Assembly: GCF_003752365.1 (NCBI RefSeq)
Contig: NZ_RJUO01000002.1
Location: 744,001-808,000 of the forward strand
Origin: Frondihabitans sp. PhB188
GTDB lineage: Bacteria > Actinomycetota > Actinomycetes > Actinomycetales > Microbacteriaceae
DNA: 64,000 nucleotides
Direction of reading: 5' to 3'
A model generated the notes under the pieces. It saw only the letters and a program-made list of their open reading frames with translations, was not told the DNA's origin and searched no databases. Position numbers and translations under genes: made by a program. Of the stretch, positions 25,689 to 33,817 are shown piece by piece. Each line of letters begins with the position of its first letter. The stretch's first letter is position 1.

Positions 25689-26687
25689 TTATCCACCCAC
25701 AGGATGATCTCGATCATCCGAGAGGGTCTCTCTCAGGAAGGTCACCGACGCCTCGAAGGCATCACGCGACTCCGGCAGGTGCGCGTGGAACTGGTACTCG
25801 TGCGGCATCCCGGTGCCCTCCGGCCAGAAGAGAGTCGACACCGGCACGCCCAGCTCGCCGAGGCGCTGCGCGAACGGCTTCGACTGCGAGGCGGTCAGCG
25901 GGTCGGCGTCGCCGCCCGACACGAAGGTCGCCGGGTAGCGCTCCGTCACCGCCCGGATGGTCGACATCTCAGGAGCCCCACGGCGCGACCCCGTGTACGC
26001 CCAGAGCGCCTTCGCGAAACCCCACGCGATCACCCCGCGCCGATCGTCGACCGCTCCGACGTCGTAGATCCCGCAGTGGAGGACGAGCGCGCGCAGCTGC
26101 CCCGGCCGCAGCGGCGGCGTCACGCCCACCTCGGCGGCGTACTTCGAGTTCGTGACGACCGCCGCGACCTGGCTGGCCAGCTGCGCCCCGGCGGAGTCGC
26201 CCGCGAGCACGATGCGCTCGGGGTCGACGCCCAGCTCGGCGGCGTTGGCGACGAGGTGCCGCAGCGCGTCCGAGATCTGCCTGACGGGAGTCGGATACCC
26301 GGCCTCCGGCGCGATCGTGTAGTCGACGCTCACGGTCGTGAACCCCTCCGCGGCCAGCGCCTGCACGTAGGGCGTGACATGCGAGCGCGTGCCCGAGACC
26401 CAGGCGCCGCCGTGGATCCACACGATCGTGGGCCTGGCGACCACTTCGCCGAGCGGCCGATGCAGGTCGTAGCGGGTCTTCTCACGCGCCGGGCCGTACC
26501 GGATCCCGAAGCGGTCGACGACGGGGCCCGCCGTCGAGTACAGCCGCATCTCCCGGGCGCAGGAACCGGCATCCCGGTCGAACAGCCACCGTATCGCCGC
26601 CACCGCGGGCAGCGGCGACACCAGTTCGACCACGGCCACCGCGGCGCCCGCGGCTGCCGCCGCCACCCCCCACCCGAGCTTGCTCAT
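25689..26687 (-). CDS. alpha/beta hydrolase (HSL-type esterase)
   Basis: 332 residues from the ATG at 26687. An N-terminal hydrophobic segment (LGWGVAAAAAGAAVAVVELV) likely anchors it. HGGAW forms the oxyanion hole and GDSAGAQLASQ the nucleophile elbow, the hormone-sensitive-lipase pattern; GGDADPLT and GMPHEYQ supply the Asp and His. Substrate unknown. A near copy of the dispersed 12-mer lies in its coding sequence (about 26557). Adjacent genes are not overlapping. Confidence 0.85.
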   Translation of the reverse strand: MSKLGWGVAAAAAGAAVAVVELVSPLPAVAAIRWLFDRDAGSCAREMRLYSTAGPVVDRFGIRYGPAREKTRYDLHRPLGEVVARPTIVWIHGGAWVSGTRSHVTPYVQALAAEGFTTVSVDYTIAPEAGYPTPVRQISDALRHLVANAAELGVDPERIVLAGDSAGAQLASQVAAVVTNSKYAAEVGVTPPLRPGQLRALVLHCGIYDVGAVDDRRGVIAWGFAKALWAYTGSRRGAPEMSTIRAVTERYPATFVSGGDADPLTASQSKPFAQRLGELGVPVSTLFWPEGTGMPHEYQFHAHLPESRDAFEASVTFLRETLSDDRDHPVGG

Positions 26688-26782
26688 CGCCCCAGTCTGC
26701 CGGTGCGAACCTCCGAGCGGCACCGGCCCCAGGGCTGCGGCCTGGGGCGGGCGCCGCTTCATCGGGTCCGCCGCCGACGCGG

Positions 26783-27502
26783 TCAGGCGCGCGCGGCTGC
26801 CAGCTCCGGGTACAGCGCCTCGAGCGGCGCGGCGAGGCCGGCCTTCACCTGGGCGCTGATCTCGTCGGCCAGGACCTCGTGCTCGCCGGCGACGAGCCCG
26901 TCGTAGGCCACGCGGACCACGTCGGACGCCTCGCCCATCTCGGCGTCGATCCCCTCGGTCATCGGGGTCGCCGTGTAGCCGAGGTGCAGGCCGAGCACGT
27001 GCGTGCCCTGGCCGGCGAGCTCCAGGCGGAACGAGTTGGTCGCCGACCAGAACGCGGCCTTCGTCGCCGAGTAGACGCCGCTGATGCCGATCCAGCTCAG
27101 GACGGAGTGGACGTCGATCAGGCCCCCGCCGCCGTGTGCCGCGAGGACCGGCGCGAACGCGCGGACGACCTCGACAGCGCCGAAGAAGTTCGTCTCGAAG
27201 AGGGCGCGGACGCTCTCCATCGGGCTGGTGAGCAGCGAGTTCTCGGTGCGGCTGGAGATGCCGGCGTTGTTGACGACGATCGTGGTGTCGGAGGCCGCGT
27301 CGGCGGCGGCGCGGACCGACTCGGGGTCGGTGACGTCCAGGCGGAGCGGCACGATGCGGGCGTCGCCCCAGTCGCGGGGCGTGCGGGCGGTGGCGTAGAC
27401 CTTGCTGGCACCGCGCTCGAGGGCCTGCGCGACGAACTGCTCGCCGAGGCCTCCGTTCGCACCGGTGACCAGGACGACTGCATTGGTGAATTCGACGGAC
27501 AT
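26783..27502 (-). CDS. short-chain dehydrogenase/reductase
   Basis: 239 residues. TGANGGLG near residue 13 binds NAD(P), NNAG near residue 88 is structural, and YSATKAAF supplies the catalytic Tyr and Lys. It is a classical SDR; substrate unknown. The HxlR-type regulator gene lies upstream on the same strand, and a candidate operator lies in the gap. Confidence 0.9.
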   Translation of the reverse strand: MSVEFTNAVVLVTGANGGLGEQFVAQALERGASKVYATARTPRDWGDARIVPLRLDVTDPESVRAAADAASDTTIVVNNAGISSRTENSLLTSPMESVRALFETNFFGAVEVVRAFAPVLAAHGGGGLIDVHSVLSWIGISGVYSATKAAFWSATNSFRLELAGQGTHVLGLHLGYTATPMTEGIDAEMGEASDVVRVAYDGLVAGEHEVLADEISAQVKAGLAAPLEALYPELAAARA

Positions 27503-27530
27503 GAGAACTCCTTGCGTGGGGTGGGCTGAC

Positions 27531-27543
27531 TTGCTTAGTGCAA
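27531..27543. promoter_or_regulatory. candidate HxlR operator upstream of SDR gene
   Basis: TTGCTTAGTGCAA, inverted TTGC/GCAA arms around TTAGT, in the short gap ahead of the SDR start. Confidence 0.4.
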
Positions 27544-27559
27544 CCCAGCCGGGCAGGAG

Positions 27560-28051
27560 CTATTCCGGATTCGTGCGGGCGCCGTGGCCGGGGTAGGCAT
27601 CGGTCGTCTCGAACGTCACGTCGTCGATGCCCAGAGCCGCGCCGTCGGCCGTGACGAACGCGACCGACGCCGGTGCTCCGCCGTCGATGGTGCGGCGGAC
27701 GACGGTCGGGCCGGCGGCGCGGGGCTCGTACTCGTCGCCCCACTGCTGCAGGGCGGCGAGGACCAGCGTGAGGTCGGCTCCCGCGCGCGTCGGGTGGTAG
27801 CTCGGGCGGGTGCGAGTTCCTGCGTCTCGATACGCCCTTCGCTCGAGGACCCCGCCGTCGACGAGCCGCTCGAGCCGGTCGGTCAGGACGTTGCTGGCGA
27901 TGCCGAGCGCCGCCTGGATCTCGGCGAACCGCGAGCGCCGGTACATCAGGACCTCGCGGAGGATCAGGAAGCTCCAGTGGTCGGCGATCAGGACGAGGGC
28001 GCGCTCGATCGAGCAGTACGGAGTGACCGGGGTCAACTCGGGGCGCGCCAT
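27560..28051 (-). CDS. HxlR-family transcriptional regulator
   Basis: 163 residues. The HxlR winged helix is clear: CSIERALVLIADHWSFLILREVL, then RFAEIQAALGIASNVLTDRLERLVDGGVLERR and SYHPTRAGADL. The ~50 C-terminal residues form an extra segment. A near copy of the dispersed 12-mer falls inside the wing (RDAGTRTR). It starts one base after the stop of the LysR-type HTH gene and probably controls the SDR downstream. Confidence 0.88.
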   Translation of the reverse strand: MARPELTPVTPYCSIERALVLIADHWSFLILREVLMYRRSRFAEIQAALGIASNVLTDRLERLVDGGVLERRAYRDAGTRTRPSYHPTRAGADLTLVLAALQQWGDEYEPRAAGPTVVRRTIDGGAPASVAFVTADGAALGIDDVTFETTDAYPGHGARTNPE

Positions 28052-28052
28052 G

Positions 28053-28400
28053 TCAGCGCCCCTGCCGCTTCTTGAACGGCTTGGGCTCGCCCTTCAGCAC
28101 CTTGCCGCGGCCGACGCCCTTCGATGCCTTGGCCTTGCCGCCGGCGGGCTTCGGCTCGGGCGGGGGCGGCGTCGAGGGCTTGGCGAGCTCCTCGTAGGCA
28201 TCCGCGAGCGCCTGCTGGCCGGCGCGGGTCAAGCGCGGCACGGCCTCGCTGCGGTCGAACAGCGCCTTGCCGTACTCGGCCTCGATGGCGGCCAGCGACG
28301 AGTTGAGCTTCTGGCGCGAGATGTCCAGGATCTGGGCCGCGCGAGGGAAATGGAGCTCTTCCGCCGCGACGACGAAATGGCGGAGCTGCGCGATCTTCAC
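28053..28400 (-). CDS. LysR-type HTH domain protein with basic tail
   Basis: 115 residues. Residues 1-60 are a LysR-type winged helix (MKIAQLRHFVVAAEELHFPRAAQILDI then QKLNSSLAAIEAEYGKALFDRS). There is no inducer-binding domain; the rest is a Pro/Lys/Gly-rich basic tail (KPAGGKAKASKG...KPFKKRQGR). A full LysR regulator is ~300 residues, so this is either a specialised DNA-binding stub or nucleoid-like protein. It is followed directly by the HxlR gene. Confidence 0.75.
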   Translation of the reverse strand: MKIAQLRHFVVAAEELHFPRAAQILDISRQKLNSSLAAIEAEYGKALFDRSEAVPRLTRAGQQALADAYEELAKPSTPPPPEPKPAGGKAKASKGVGRGKVLKGEPKPFKKRQGR

Positions 28401-28503
28401 GGCGTCAGCCTAGGCGCACCCGTCGGGTGTCGGAGCCTGGCGGGGACTGGCTCTCGTCGACGACGACCCCCTGCTCGACCTCCCCGGGCTCGTGCTGGGG
28501 CTG

Positions 28504-29361
28504 CTACTCGCTCGCCGATCCGGCCGGGTTCGCCTTGCGGCTGCCGTCCGAGGCAGGCACGCCGCCGGTCTGCACGGGCACGCCGTCGACCTGTGCGCCG
28601 TACTCGGGCGTGTAGGTCTTGCTGTCGCGGAACGTGTCGACGAACGTCTGCAGCCGCGAGTCGTCGGCGCTGTCGACCCGCAGCTGGTGACCCCACGCGC
28701 TGATCACGATCTTCGACGGGAGGTCGTCCGACGCCCACGGGCTGAGGTCGACGTAGCGGTTGGCCTGGCCGGTGACGTTCTGCTCGGTCTCCTCGATCAT
28801 CGTCTGCCTGCCGACGAACGCGGTGAGCTGCTTCACCTGGTCGGCGGGGAGGTCGGGGTCGTACGTGATCCAGACGGCGCCGTGCTCGAGGTTGTGCACG
28901 GCGCGCTCGGTCGGCACGGGCTTCGTGTACACGCCGGCGTTCATCCAGATGGCATCGTGCGGCCCGCCGACGGGCGGCGTCACGCTGTACGTCACGGGTC
29001 CGGTGACGTGGTCGTGCTCGAGAGCGCCGGCGTGGTCCTTGCCGTCACCGGGCCAGCCGGTGGTGTCCCAGGCCAGCACTCCGTCGATGCCGGAGTCGTC
29101 GGCCACCGGAGTCGCCTTCGCCTCGGCGACCTTGGTCGTGCCCGGCACCGCCGCCGGGATGACCTGAGTCGACGCCGCCCCGGTGTCGGCCGCCTTGTTG
29201 CCGTCGATCGTGCTCACGAAGATCAGCACGATGACGATCGCCGTCGCGACAGCCCCGGCGATGATGAAGATCAGGCGCCGACGCTGCTGCGCCTCCTCCT
29301 GCTTGCGGAGGGCTTCCGCCTTCGCCCGACGCTCCGCCGACTTCTCTGCTTTCGTGGCCAC
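28504..29361 (-). CDS. DUF3105 membrane-anchored protein
   Basis: 285 residues. A Lys/Arg/Glu-rich cytosolic N-terminus precedes one membrane segment (RRLIFIIAGAVATAIVIVLIF), and the rest is outside. YSVTPPVGGPHDAIWMNAGVY and ERAVHNLEHGAVWITY are the DUF3105 hallmarks, with conserved His residues that could bind metal. Function unknown. Divergent from the DUF3060 lipoprotein. Confidence 0.85.
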   Translation of the reverse strand: MATKAEKSAERRAKAEALRKQEEAQQRRRLIFIIAGAVATAIVIVLIFVSTIDGNKAADTGAASTQVIPAAVPGTTKVAEAKATPVADDSGIDGVLAWDTTGWPGDGKDHAGALEHDHVTGPVTYSVTPPVGGPHDAIWMNAGVYTKPVPTERAVHNLEHGAVWITYDPDLPADQVKQLTAFVGRQTMIEETEQNVTGQANRYVDLSPWASDDLPSKIVISAWGHQLRVDSADDSRLQTFVDTFRDSKTYTPEYGAQVDGVPVQTGGVPASDGSRKANPAGSASE

Positions 29362-29461
29362 CCGCCGACGCTAGCAGGCGACGTTCTGACGCAACCCGTT
29401 AGGGTTTTCGGGGCCTTCGGCACCCCGCAGGCGCACGCACCACCAGAAAGCACCTCGAACC

Positions 29462-29860
29462 ATGCGCTCCACCAGGATCACCCTCCCCCTCGCCCTCGCC
29501 GCCGCAGCCCTCGCGCTCGCGGGCTGCGCCTCGTCCACCCCGGATTCGGGCGCAGGAACTCCGACCGCCGCCGCCACGGCCCCCGCCTGCGTCGACGGCG
29601 TCATGACCATCCCCGCCTCGGCGCCCAAAGCCGTCAACGCCACCTCCGACTGCGCGTCGGTCGTCGTCTCCGGCTCGCACAAGATCGTCAGCCTCCGCAC
29701 CGTCACGTCGGTCGAGGTCAGCGGCTCCGACAACACGGTGACCGTCGACTCCGCCGCGTCGATCACGACCTCGGGCGACGGCAACACCGTCTACTTCGGC
29801 GCCACCCAGAAGCCGAAGACCAGCGACACCGGCACGAAGAACACCATCGGCGAGCGCTGA
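29462..29860 (+). CDS. DUF3060-like lipoprotein
   Basis: 132 residues. Signal peptide with lipobox ALAGC, then a short linker and repeating short strands (VVVSGSHKIVSL, VEVSGSDNTVTV, ITTSGDGNTVYF) that look like a small right-handed beta structure, as in DUF3060 proteins. An exact dispersed 12-mer is within the linker (29550-29561, reading GAGT). Function unknown. Confidence 0.75.
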   Translation: MRSTRITLPLALAAAALALAGCASSTPDSGAGTPTAAATAPACVDGVMTIPASAPKAVNATSDCASVVVSGSHKIVSLRTVTSVEVSGSDNTVTVDSAASITTSGDGNTVYFGATQKPKTSDTGTKNTIGER

Positions 29861-29948
29861 GCCGGTGATCTCCTCGCCGCGGCCGGCGCCTCCGGGTGCC
29901 GACCGCGGCACGTGCCCGGAACCGTCACGAAACACTCCGGTCACAAAG

Positions 29949-29967
29949 TGTTGACAGACTCACCATC
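29949..29967. promoter_or_regulatory. TGTTGAC site upstream of uricase gene
   Basis: TGTTGACAGACTCACCA starts 19 bases before the ATG, preceded by CGAAACACTCC at about 29928. The same combination (GAAACAC, then TGTTGAC) precedes the xanthine dehydrogenase operon, suggesting a shared operator. Confidence 0.45.
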
Positions 29968-30861
29968 ATGGCCATCATCCTCGGAGACAACCAGTACGGA
30001 AAAGCGGAGTCCCGCGTCGTCCGCATCGTCCGCGACAGCCCGCGCCACGAGATCCGCGACCTGAACGTGTCGACCGCCCTGCGCGGTCCGTTCGCCCCCG
30101 CGTACCTCGAGGGCGACCAGGCGAACGTGCTCCCCACCGATACCCAGAAGAACACGGCGTACGCCTTCGCGAAGACCAAGGGCGTCGACACGATCGAGCA
30201 GTACGGGCTCGAGCTCGCGCGCCACTTCGTGCACGACATCGACCCCGTCGAGGGCGCCCGGATCGAGATCGAGGAATACGAGTGGGAGCGCGCCGTCGTC
30301 GACGGCACCGAGCACGACCACACCTGGCTCCGCCGAGGGCAGGAGGTGCGAACCGCCGCGATCACGGTCGATGCGACCGGCGAGTACGTGATCGGCGGCC
30401 TGAAGGACCTCGTGCTGCTCAAGTCGACCGGATCGGAGTTCCACGGCTTCCTCAAAGACGAGTTCACGACTCTGCCCGAGGTCACCGACCGGATCATGGC
30501 GACCGCACTCGAGGCCCGGTGGCGCTTCTCGTCGGTCGACGTCGACTGGAACGCCGTCTACCCGGCGATCAAGGCTCTCATGGTGAAGGAGTTCGCGACT
30601 CTGCACTCCCTCGCGCTCCAGCAGACGCTCTTCCACATGGGCACCGCCGTCATGGAGGCGTTCCCGTTCATCGCCGAGGTGCGTCTGAAGGCCCCGAACA
30701 AGCACCATTTCGACTACGACATCGGCCGCTTCGGTGTCGAGAACAAGGGCGAGGTCTTCTGGGCGGCCGACCGCGCCTACGGGCTGATCGAGGCGACGCT
30801 GATCCGCGACGACGCCCCTCCGGCGAACGACGCGTGGCGCTCCGCGGCGGGTCTGGCATGA
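29968..30861 (+). CDS. urate oxidase (uricase)
   Basis: 297 residues from the ATG at 29968. It oxidises urate to 5-hydroxyisourate with oxygen, without a cofactor. DNQYGKAESRVVRI, VLPTDTQKNTAYAFAK and LKSTGSEFHGFLKDEFTTL are uricase signatures; NKHHFDYDIGRFGVENKGEVF contains the C-terminal catalytic region. It is coupled by ATGA to the guanine deaminase gene. HIU hydrolase and OHCU decarboxylase lie just beyond, completing allantoin formation. Confidence 0.96.
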   Translation: MAIILGDNQYGKAESRVVRIVRDSPRHEIRDLNVSTALRGPFAPAYLEGDQANVLPTDTQKNTAYAFAKTKGVDTIEQYGLELARHFVHDIDPVEGARIEIEEYEWERAVVDGTEHDHTWLRRGQEVRTAAITVDATGEYVIGGLKDLVLLKSTGSEFHGFLKDEFTTLPEVTDRIMATALEARWRFSSVDVDWNAVYPAIKALMVKEFATLHSLALQQTLFHMGTAVMEAFPFIAEVRLKAPNKHHFDYDIGRFGVENKGEVFWAADRAYGLIEATLIRDDAPPANDAWRSAAGLA

Positions 30862-31379
30862 GCGGCTCGGACGGAACGGACACCGGCATGACGACCGCCG
30901 TCGAGCCCGACGCGGTCGACGCCGGCTATCTGGCGCAGGCCATCGAGCTCGCGAAGCAGAACGTCGCCGACGGCGGCGGCCCCTTCGGAGCCGTCATCGT
31001 GCGCGACGGAGCCGTCCTCGCCACCGGGCAGAACCGGGTGACGCGCGACCTCGACCCGACGGCGCACGCCGAGGTCAGCGCGATCCGGGCCGCGTGCCAG
31101 GTCGTGGGCGACTTCTCCCTCGCCGGAGCCACCCTCTACACGTCGTGCGAGCCGTGCCCGCTGTGCCTCTCGGCGTCGCTCTGGGCCCGTCTCGACCGGG
31201 TCGTCTTCGCGGCCGACCGCTACGACGCCGCCCGCGGAGGGTTCGACGACCTCGCGTTCTACGAGCTGTTCGCGACGCCTCGCTCCGAGTGGAGCATGGC
31301 CATCGACACGGCCCGGCCCGAGAACGCCGCGGCGCCGTTCGACGCGTGGCTCGAGGCAGACGCCCGCACCGACTACTGA
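30858..31379 (+). CDS. guanine deaminase, cytidine-deaminase fold (GuaD-like)
   Basis: 173 residues from the ATG at 30858 overlapping the uricase stop. THAEVSAIRAAC supplies the zinc His and catalytic Glu, and CEPCPLCLSA the two zinc cysteines. Length and ending resemble the B. subtilis-type guanine deaminase, which converts guanine to xanthine and so feeds xanthine dehydrogenase. Other nucleobase deaminases share these motifs; the operon decides the call. Confidence 0.85.
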   Translation: MSGSDGTDTGMTTAVEPDAVDAGYLAQAIELAKQNVADGGGPFGAVIVRDGAVLATGQNRVTRDLDPTAHAEVSAIRAACQVVGDFSLAGATLYTSCEPCPLCLSASLWARLDRVVFAADRYDAARGGFDDLAFYELFATPRSEWSMAIDTARPENAAAPFDAWLEADARTDY

Positions 31380-31389
31380 CCCGCCTCAT

Positions 31390-31468
31390 AAATTCAAGGA
31401 GATTTCCGGCTCGGGCGCGCGCCGATCGGCATGGCCCGGCTCGCCGCCAGCACAATCTCCTTGAATTT
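31390..31468. repeat. palindromic intergenic element, copy 2
   Basis: 79 bp with perfect 15-bp inverted arms, AAATTCAAGGAGATT at 31390-31404 and its complement at 31454-31468. The core CATGCCGATCGG reads on the minus strand. It lies between convergent guanine deaminase and HIU hydrolase genes. Confidence 0.88.
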
Positions 31469-31526
31469 CCGGGCCGGGGTGGCTGCCGCGCCGGGCCTGG
31501 AGTCAGCTGCCGCGCGGCACCTATGA

Positions 31527-31853
31527 TCAGCTGCCGCGATAGGTGCTGTAGGCGAAGGGACTCAACAGCACCGGCACGTGATAGTGCGACGACTCATCCG
31601 CGAGGTCGAAGTCGATGGTGATGCTCGGGTAGAAGGTCGGCGTGCTCGAAGCGGCGAAGTACGCCCCGGTAGCGAATACGAGCCGGTACGCGCCGGGCGC
31701 GAGGCGCTCGGGGCCGAGCTCGGGAACGCGGCCGTCGGCATTCGTGATGCCGGTGGCGATCGGTGAGCCGTCGAGTTCCTGCAGCTGGATCTCGATCCCG
31801 GCGGCGGGCCGGCCGAGCGACGAGTCGAGCACGTGCGTGGTGACGTGGCTCAT
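31527..31853 (-). CDS. 5-hydroxyisourate hydrolase
   Basis: 108 residues, transthyretin-like. VTTHVLDSSLGRPA at the N-terminus and the C-terminal SPFAYSTYRGS are the two family signatures, the latter with the terminal YRGS catalytic tetrapeptide. It hydrolyses the uricase product to OHCU. Coupled by ATGA to the OHCU decarboxylase upstream. Confidence 0.96.
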   Translation of the reverse strand: MSHVTTHVLDSSLGRPAAGIEIQLQELDGSPIATGITNADGRVPELGPERLAPGAYRLVFATGAYFAASSTPTFYPSITIDFDLADESSHYHVPVLLSPFAYSTYRGS

Positions 31854-32326
31854 GCGGCACCCCCGAACAGCGTCTCGAGACGCAGCAGGGCGATGTCGCG
31901 CAGCTGCTCGCCGACGATCTCGAGCTCGGCGTCGTCGTCGAGCACGATGCGGCGGCGGAGCTCCGACAGCACCTCGGCGCGCGAGCGCCCGGCGGCGCGG
32001 ATGAGGAAGACACGCCCGAAGCGCTCCTCGTACGCGGCGTTGCCTTCGGCGAGCGCCTCGGCGATTGTCTCGTCGGAGGCGTCGGGCGCCTGCTGCTCCG
32101 ACCGGCTGAAGTTCGCCGACGCCGACGTGCCGGTCGGCTTCTCGCCGATGCGCGGGTGCGACGCCATCGCCTCGTCGATCTCGTCCGGGCTGAGCGGCGT
32201 GGCGGCATCGTGGGCCGCCTGGCGGAGGGCCGGCCAGTCGGCGTAGGGCGATCCGGCACCGACCTCGCGGGCGAATCGGGACACGTGGAGGGCCGCGCTG
32301 AGGTCGGCCTCGGAGACGTCGATCAT
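31850..32326 (-). CDS. OHCU decarboxylase
   Basis: 158 residues from the ATG at 32326. It converts OHCU to (S)-allantoin. ASHPRIGEKP is the family signature with the catalytic His, and Gln-rich SEQQAPDASDETIAEALAEGNAAYEERFGRVFLI (residues ~75-108) is highly conserved, as is SRAEVLSELRRR. It is the first gene of a two-gene operon, divergent by 19 bases from the nucleotidyltransferase gene; GTTGACC lies in that gap on its strand. Confidence 0.95.
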   Translation of the reverse strand: MIDVSEADLSAALHVSRFAREVGAGSPYADWPALRQAAHDAATPLSPDEIDEAMASHPRIGEKPTGTSASANFSRSEQQAPDASDETIAEALAEGNAAYEERFGRVFLIRAAGRSRAEVLSELRRRIVLDDDAELEIVGEQLRDIALLRLETLFGGAA

Positions 32327-32345
32327 GGTGTGGTCAACTGTAGCC

Positions 32346-32918
32346 ATGCCCGAGCTGCCCGCCCCGTCGCTGCACGGGATCGTGCTCGCCGCCGGGGCCG
32401 GAAGCCGCATGGGCATGCCGAAGGCGCTCGTGCGCGAGGATGACGGGACGCCGTGGCTCCACCTCGCCTGCGGTCTGCTGCGCGATGCGGGCTGCGACCC
32501 CGTCACGGTCGTTCTGGGGGCGCGCGCCGACGAGGCGACCGCGCTGCTGCCTCCCGGCGCCCGGCACGTGTTCGCCGCCGACTGGGAGTCCGGGCTCGGT
32601 GCGAGCCTGCGGGCGGGGCTGGCCGCCGCGGGCGACGCCGACGCCGTGCTCGTCACGCTCGTCGACCTCCCCGACCTGCCCGTCTCGGTCGCGCGACGCG
32701 TCGTCGAGGCCGGCACTGCGGCGGCGGCCCTCCGCCAGGCGGTGTTCGACGGCCGCCCGGGCCACCCCGTGCTCATCGGCCGGGATCACGTGCCGCAACT
32801 AGCCGCCGCCCTGGTCGGCGACCGCGGAGCCCGCCCCTACCTCATGGCGCACGGCGTCGTCGAGGTGGAGTGCGGCGACCTCTCCACCGGCGCCGACGTG
32901 GATGCCCGGCCGTCTTGA
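32346..32918 (+). CDS. MocA-like molybdenum cofactor nucleotidyltransferase
   Basis: 190 residues. LAAGAGSRMGMPKALV near residue 15 is the nucleotide-binding signature of the MobA/MocA family; VTLVDLPDLPVSVARRV holds the metal-binding Asp and GRPGHPVLIGRDH the substrate region. MocA makes the CMP form of the cofactor used by xanthine dehydrogenases, which fits the adjacent operon. Divergent from the OHCU decarboxylase gene with almost no gap. Confidence 0.85.
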   Translation: MPELPAPSLHGIVLAAGAGSRMGMPKALVREDDGTPWLHLACGLLRDAGCDPVTVVLGARADEATALLPPGARHVFAADWESGLGASLRAGLAAAGDADAVLVTLVDLPDLPVSVARRVVEAGTAAAALRQAVFDGRPGHPVLIGRDHVPQLAAALVGDRGARPYLMAHGVVEVECGDLSTGADVDARPS

Positions 32919-32983
32919 GGCCGCAACCGCAACCGGCGACCGGCGACCCGCCGGGCCCGGAAACACCCCCGAAACAGCGATGA

Positions 32984-33000
32984 TGTTGACTCGGTGAACA
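32984..33000. promoter_or_regulatory. inverted repeat TGTTGAC/GTGAACA at xdh operon start
   Basis: TGTTGACTCGGTGAACA, a near-palindrome ending one base before the ATG at 33002, preceded by GGAAACACCCC at 32959. Related to the sites at the uricase gene and at 41967-41983. Confidence 0.5.
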
Positions 33001-33001
33001 C

Positions 33002-33817
33002 ATGGACCTCGTCGGCGTAACTCAGATCACGGTGCCCCGCACCCGCGGCGACGTCGTGCTCTCGGCCGGCGTCCGGCCGCTGGGCGGCGGCTCGTGGCTG
33101 TTCTCCGAGCAGCAGCCGGAGGTGACCGGCCTCGTCGACCTCATGGCGCTGGGCTGGGAGCCCGTCGTCGAGACCCCCGACACCCTGACCATCGCCGCCA
33201 CCTGCCTGATCCGGGAGCTCACCGAGATCCCGCTGCGACCCGAGTGGCCGGCGCAGGAACTCGTCCGACTCTGCGCGGACTCCCTCCTGATGAGCTTCAA
33301 GATCTGGAACATGGCCACCGTGGGCGGCAACGTGTGCACAGCCCTCCCCGCGGGCGCGATGACGTCCCTGCTGGCGGGGCTCGACGCGGTCGCCGTCATC
33401 TGGGACGCCGAGGGAGGCGAGCGCCGGGCGGCGGTGGCCGAGTTCGTGACCGGGGTGCGGACCACGGCGATGGGGCCGGAGGAGTTCCTGCGCTCGATCG
33501 AGATCCCGGTGAAGTCGCTCGAGGCGAGGGTCGCCTTCCGGCGCATCGCCCTCTCGAACCTGGGGCGGTCGGGCACGCTGGTGATCGGACGCCAGGACGC
33601 CGACGGCGCAGTGGTCGTCACAGTGACCGCGTCGACGCCGGCTCCCGTGCAGCTGCGGTTCGACGGCGTGCCGACCGCCGCCGAACTGGCGCATGCCCTG
33701 GACGGCATAGACGTCTGGTACGACGACCCGCACGGCGCTCCCGACTGGCGGGAGGCCGTGTCGCGGCTGTACGCCGAGCAGATCCGGGTGGAGCTTTCGG
33801 CTGGAGGTGCCGCATGA
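33002..33817 (+). CDS. xanthine dehydrogenase FAD-binding subunit
   Basis: 271 residues. The FAD-binding CoxM/XdhB fold is recognised by RPLGGGSWLFSE near the N-terminus and MATVGGNVCTALPAGAM near residue 105, then PEEFLRSIEIP. It passes electrons from the [2Fe-2S] domains to NAD. It contains two exact copies of the dispersed 12-mer (33251 and 33482). Its TGA overlaps the ATG of the large subunit. Confidence 0.88.
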   Translation: MDLVGVTQITVPRTRGDVVLSAGVRPLGGGSWLFSEQQPEVTGLVDLMALGWEPVVETPDTLTIAATCLIRELTEIPLRPEWPAQELVRLCADSLLMSFKIWNMATVGGNVCTALPAGAMTSLLAGLDAVAVIWDAEGGERRAAVAEFVTGVRTTAMGPEEFLRSIEIPVKSLEARVAFRRIALSNLGRSGTLVIGRQDADGAVVVTVTASTPAPVQLRFDGVPTAAELAHALDGIDVWYDDPHGAPDWREAVSRLYAEQIRVELSAGGAA

